From assembly GCA_001910725.1 (NCBI GenBank), contig MJGA01000004.1, forward strand, positions 744,001-808,000: 64,000 nt of DNA. Reading direction: 5' to 3'. Positions 61,323 through 64,000 of the stretch are shown here, piece by piece. The translations under genes were made by a program, and so were the position numbers. This stretch comes from Phanerodontia chrysosporium (Eukaryota > Basidiomycota > Agaricomycetes > Polyporales > Phanerochaetaceae). The notes under the pieces are model-generated. The model saw only the letters and a list, made by a program, of their open reading frames with translations. It was not told the origin of the DNA and did not search any database. The stretch's first letter is position 1, and each line of letters opens with the position of its first letter.

Positions 61323-63347
61323 TTACAGCTTTTGGCCAATGTTGACCGTCACGGACTTGACGTTGGTGTAGCTGCGGCGCGGGATGAGATCAAGCACGGG
61401 GCTTCAGGAGGAAAAGGCAGCGGGACGTACCCTTCGAGTGCGTACTCTCCCAAGTCCTTTCCGAAGCCAGACTGCTTGTATCCGCCGAACGACACGCGCG
61501 GGTCGGGTCCCGAGGTGATGTTCACCTGACCAGAACGTCCGTCAGGCCCCGCCAGCACGACACACAGAAAGGAACGAGCACATACGAAGACGTTGCCCGA
61601 CTCGAGCGCCGCGGCGAAGCGCGTCGCGCGCTCGATGTCGCGCGTGTAGATGCACGCCGAGAGGCCGTACGTCGTGTCGTTTGCGGCGCGGAGGACCTCC
61701 TCCTCCGTCTTGAACTTGATCACGACGCCGACGGGCCCGAAGATCTCCTCCCGCACGATCTTCATGTCCGGCCGCACGTCCGTGAAGAGCGTCGGCTGCA
61801 CAAAGTAGCCCTCGTTCCCGAGCGCGCCGCCGCCGACCGCGACGCGCGCGCCCTGCTCCTTGCCGGCGCTGATGTACCCGAGCACGCGCTGCGGCGCATA
61901 TCGTCAGCGAGGCGCGCGCGCGAGAGAGAGAAAGAGAGAGAGAGGCGCCGCACGCACCTCGAACTGCGTCTTCGAGACGACCGGGTCGATCTTCGTGTTC
62001 GGATCGAAGCCGTTCCCGGGCGTCGCGGTCTGCGCGATCGCGAGGAACATGTCCATGACCTTGTCGTAGACACTCTCCTGCACGAAGATGCGGGAGCCCG
62101 CCGTGCACATCTGGCCCGCATGGTGGCTGGACGGACGAACGCGCGCCGTCAGAAACAAAATTGCAGCCGTCGTTCCGGCGCACTCACAAGATGCCCATGG
62201 CCGTCCACTTGACCGCCTGCTCGAGGTCCGCGTCGTCAAAGATGATGTTCGGCGTCTTGCCGCCGAGCTCGAGCGTGACGCGCTTGAGGTTGCTGTCGCC
62301 CGCCGAGTGCAGGATCTTGCGGCCGGTGAGGGTCGAGCCCGTGAACGAGATCTTGCCGACGTCGGGGTGCTGGGCGAGCGCCTGGCCCGCGACGGAGCCG
62401 TGGCCGGTGACGACGTTCACGACGCCCGGCGGGAAGCCCGCCTCGGCGATGAGCTCGCAGAACTTGAGCGTCGCGAGCGGCGTCACCTCGGACGGCTTCA
62501 CGATCACGCAGTTCCCGGTCGCGAGCGCAGGGCCGAGCTTCCACGCGAGGATCATGACTGCGGGACGAGACGCGTCAAGCAGGGTCGGGCGGGTGCGCTA
62601 GCCTGGGACGGACGACGTACTGGGGAAGTTCCATGGGATGATGACACCGACGACGCCGATGGGCTCGTGACGCGTGTACACGAATTTGGTGGGTTCGCTC
62701 TGCCGTGCAAGTGAGCCTGGCGTGACAGAGGACAGGGACTCTGGCGCACCTCGATCGTTTTGCCTGTCATCTTATCAGCCCATCCCGCGTAGTACTTGAA
62801 CGTCTGGATGGCGTTCGCAAAGTCCATCATCTTCACGTGCATGTACTGCTTGCCTGTCGTCATTTCTCGGTCAGCACGCTCCCCTGACCGCGGGTAGGTC
62901 ACACGCGCACCAGAGTCAATTGTCTCGAGCGCCGCGAGCTCATCCTGGTGCTTCTCGAAGAGCTCGGCAAGCTTGTAGAGGAGCTGGCCACGCTGCGTGC
63001 CCGAGACGTTCCTGCCCCAGTTCGGGGCGGCCTTTTGTGCAGCCTCGACGGCCCTGTCGATGTCGCGCTTGCCGCCTGCAGCGATGGAGGTGATGACCTT
63101 GCCGGTGGCTACGTGGGTTTGTGGTCAGCCGCGCCGAGGTGGTGTGCCCGCGGGCATGCTCACCGGGGTCGAATACTCTGTGGTGAGGACGGTCAGCAAC
63201 GTGGGCGGGGTCGATGAGGGACGCGACTTACTCAATGTCCTGGCGATCGAGTGGGTCGACAAACTCGTTGTTGATGAAGAGGTTCGTGTTCACGGAGACC
63301 TTGCCCTTGAAGAGCGGGTAGTCAAACTGCTGGGTGTGGACGACCAT
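61323..63347 (-). CDS. NAD(P)-dependent aldehyde dehydrogenase
   Basis: Oxidises aldehydes to acids; ALDH1/2-like fungal class. The start at 63347 ([19 protein letters not shown]) leads into FINNEFVDP. The later blocks are [100 protein letters not shown] and [17 protein letters not shown] (catalytic Glu). Then follow [15 protein letters not shown] (catalytic Cys), [40 protein letters not shown] and [14 protein letters not shown] at the stop (61323). About eight introns are present. No targeting peptide is evident, suggesting a cytosolic enzyme. Substrate cannot be told from sequence. Confidence 0.92.
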
Positions 63348-64000
63348 GGTGTGCTGTGTGTGCTGTGGTGGAGGGGCGACAGGGCTGGGAGGCCCCCCTG
63401 GGTCAGCGGGTTCTTATAGCCCCACCGCGAGCAGATACCCGCGGGAGCCCAGGGTGCTGTGCAGGTGACTGAAACGTGTGCACGCGTAGGCGACGTACTG
63501 TGCAGGGTCTCCTGAGGCGACGCGCGCGGGAGGGTAGGTACGTCCCGTTGGTGCAATGGCCGCGCTCTGCCGTGGTGTCCGCCGCTGAGGTGATGCACCC
63601 GCTGCCCGTCAGGAGCGCGATCGCGTTTCGGCCGTCTCTCGCCCATACCAGGCATGCGCGACCAGGCGCCCGTCAGCCACTCGTACACCACCAGTCAGTT
63701 CTGCTTCCCGCCCTGGGATAGCGTCCTCCCTGCGCTCGTCTATCACGCCCGACTGCCTGCCATAGCTATATTAACCATCCTCCATGGGAAAAACAGCCGT
63801 CAGCGATGCCAACAGTGGCGCAGCCAATTTGACTTACAATGTCTACAACATGTCCCAAGTGGCGCCCACCCAAAAGGTGGGTCTAAATAATAATGCAGGG
63901 TCCTGCATCCACTCCCTCTCCCGTTTCGCACGCGCCGGAACTCCCGAGGAACAAGCACATCTATCTGAGACACCCTGAGCCGCCGCCCGCGCGCTTCAGC
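63348..64000. other. Window right end, no gene called
   Basis: Upstream region of the aldehyde dehydrogenase. A 64-codon plus-strand frame at 63784-63978 (MGKTAVSDANSGAANLTYNV) has no known relative; it could be real but has no splice or domain support. Confidence 0.35.

Overview
The window is nuclear DNA from a filamentous basidiomycete, most likely an Agaricomycete. Almost every gene is cut by many 45-70 nt GT-AG introns with CTRAY-type branch points, the sequence is GC-rich, and the gene set is fungal (SAPS, SIP5, Mif2/CENP-C, TYR1, ILV2, SERCA-type ATPase, polyporopepsin-like protease, paired DPBB secreted proteins). I saw no rRNA, tRNA, CRISPR or intact transposase/reverse transcriptase gene. 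Species cannot be fixed from the sequence.

Left arm (1-24.9 kb), conventional gene-dense DNA: the 3' end of a GYF/Lin1-like spliceosomal protein; RAD54 (minus) head-to-head with a chromodomain protein; an A1 aspartic protease; CENP-C/Mif2 head-to-head with a mitochondrial tRNA 2-thiouridylase; a SAPS-family phosphatase-associated protein with an apparent one-base frameshift; TYR1 (prephenate dehydrogenase) head-to-head with ILV2 (acetolactate synthase) around Gcn4/CPC1-like TGACTC sites; and a small single-pass membrane protein.

Centre (24922-48298): a head-to-tail array of a ~10.43-10.46 kb unit, present as copy A (24922-35353), copy B (35354-45812) and a partial copy C (45813-48298). Each begins ~76 nt upstream of an intact FAHD1-like acylpyruvase gene, so there are three FAHD1 genes in a row. 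The remaining ~9 kb of each unit has no recognisable gene. It does hold good intron signals, two small spliced ORF candidates, length-variable microsatellites and a ~117 nt element able to fold into a closed multi-branched structure. Copy differences look dominated by CpG to TpG/CpA transitions and are patchy, with kilobase-scale identical blocks beside divergent ones, which suggests cytosine methylation plus gene conversion. The end of copy C has a cluster of homopolymer contractions that may be sequencing error.

Right arm (48.3-64 kb): two adjacent secreted DPBB (expansin-like) paralogues with Pro/Ser-rich tails, a SERCA-type Ca2+-ATPase, SIP5, an uncharacterised multi-pass membrane protein, and an NAD(P)-dependent aldehyde dehydrogenase. 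Metabolically the window pairs branched-chain and tyrosine biosynthesis behind one promoter region; the other neighbours look functionally unrelated, as is usual in basidiomycetes.
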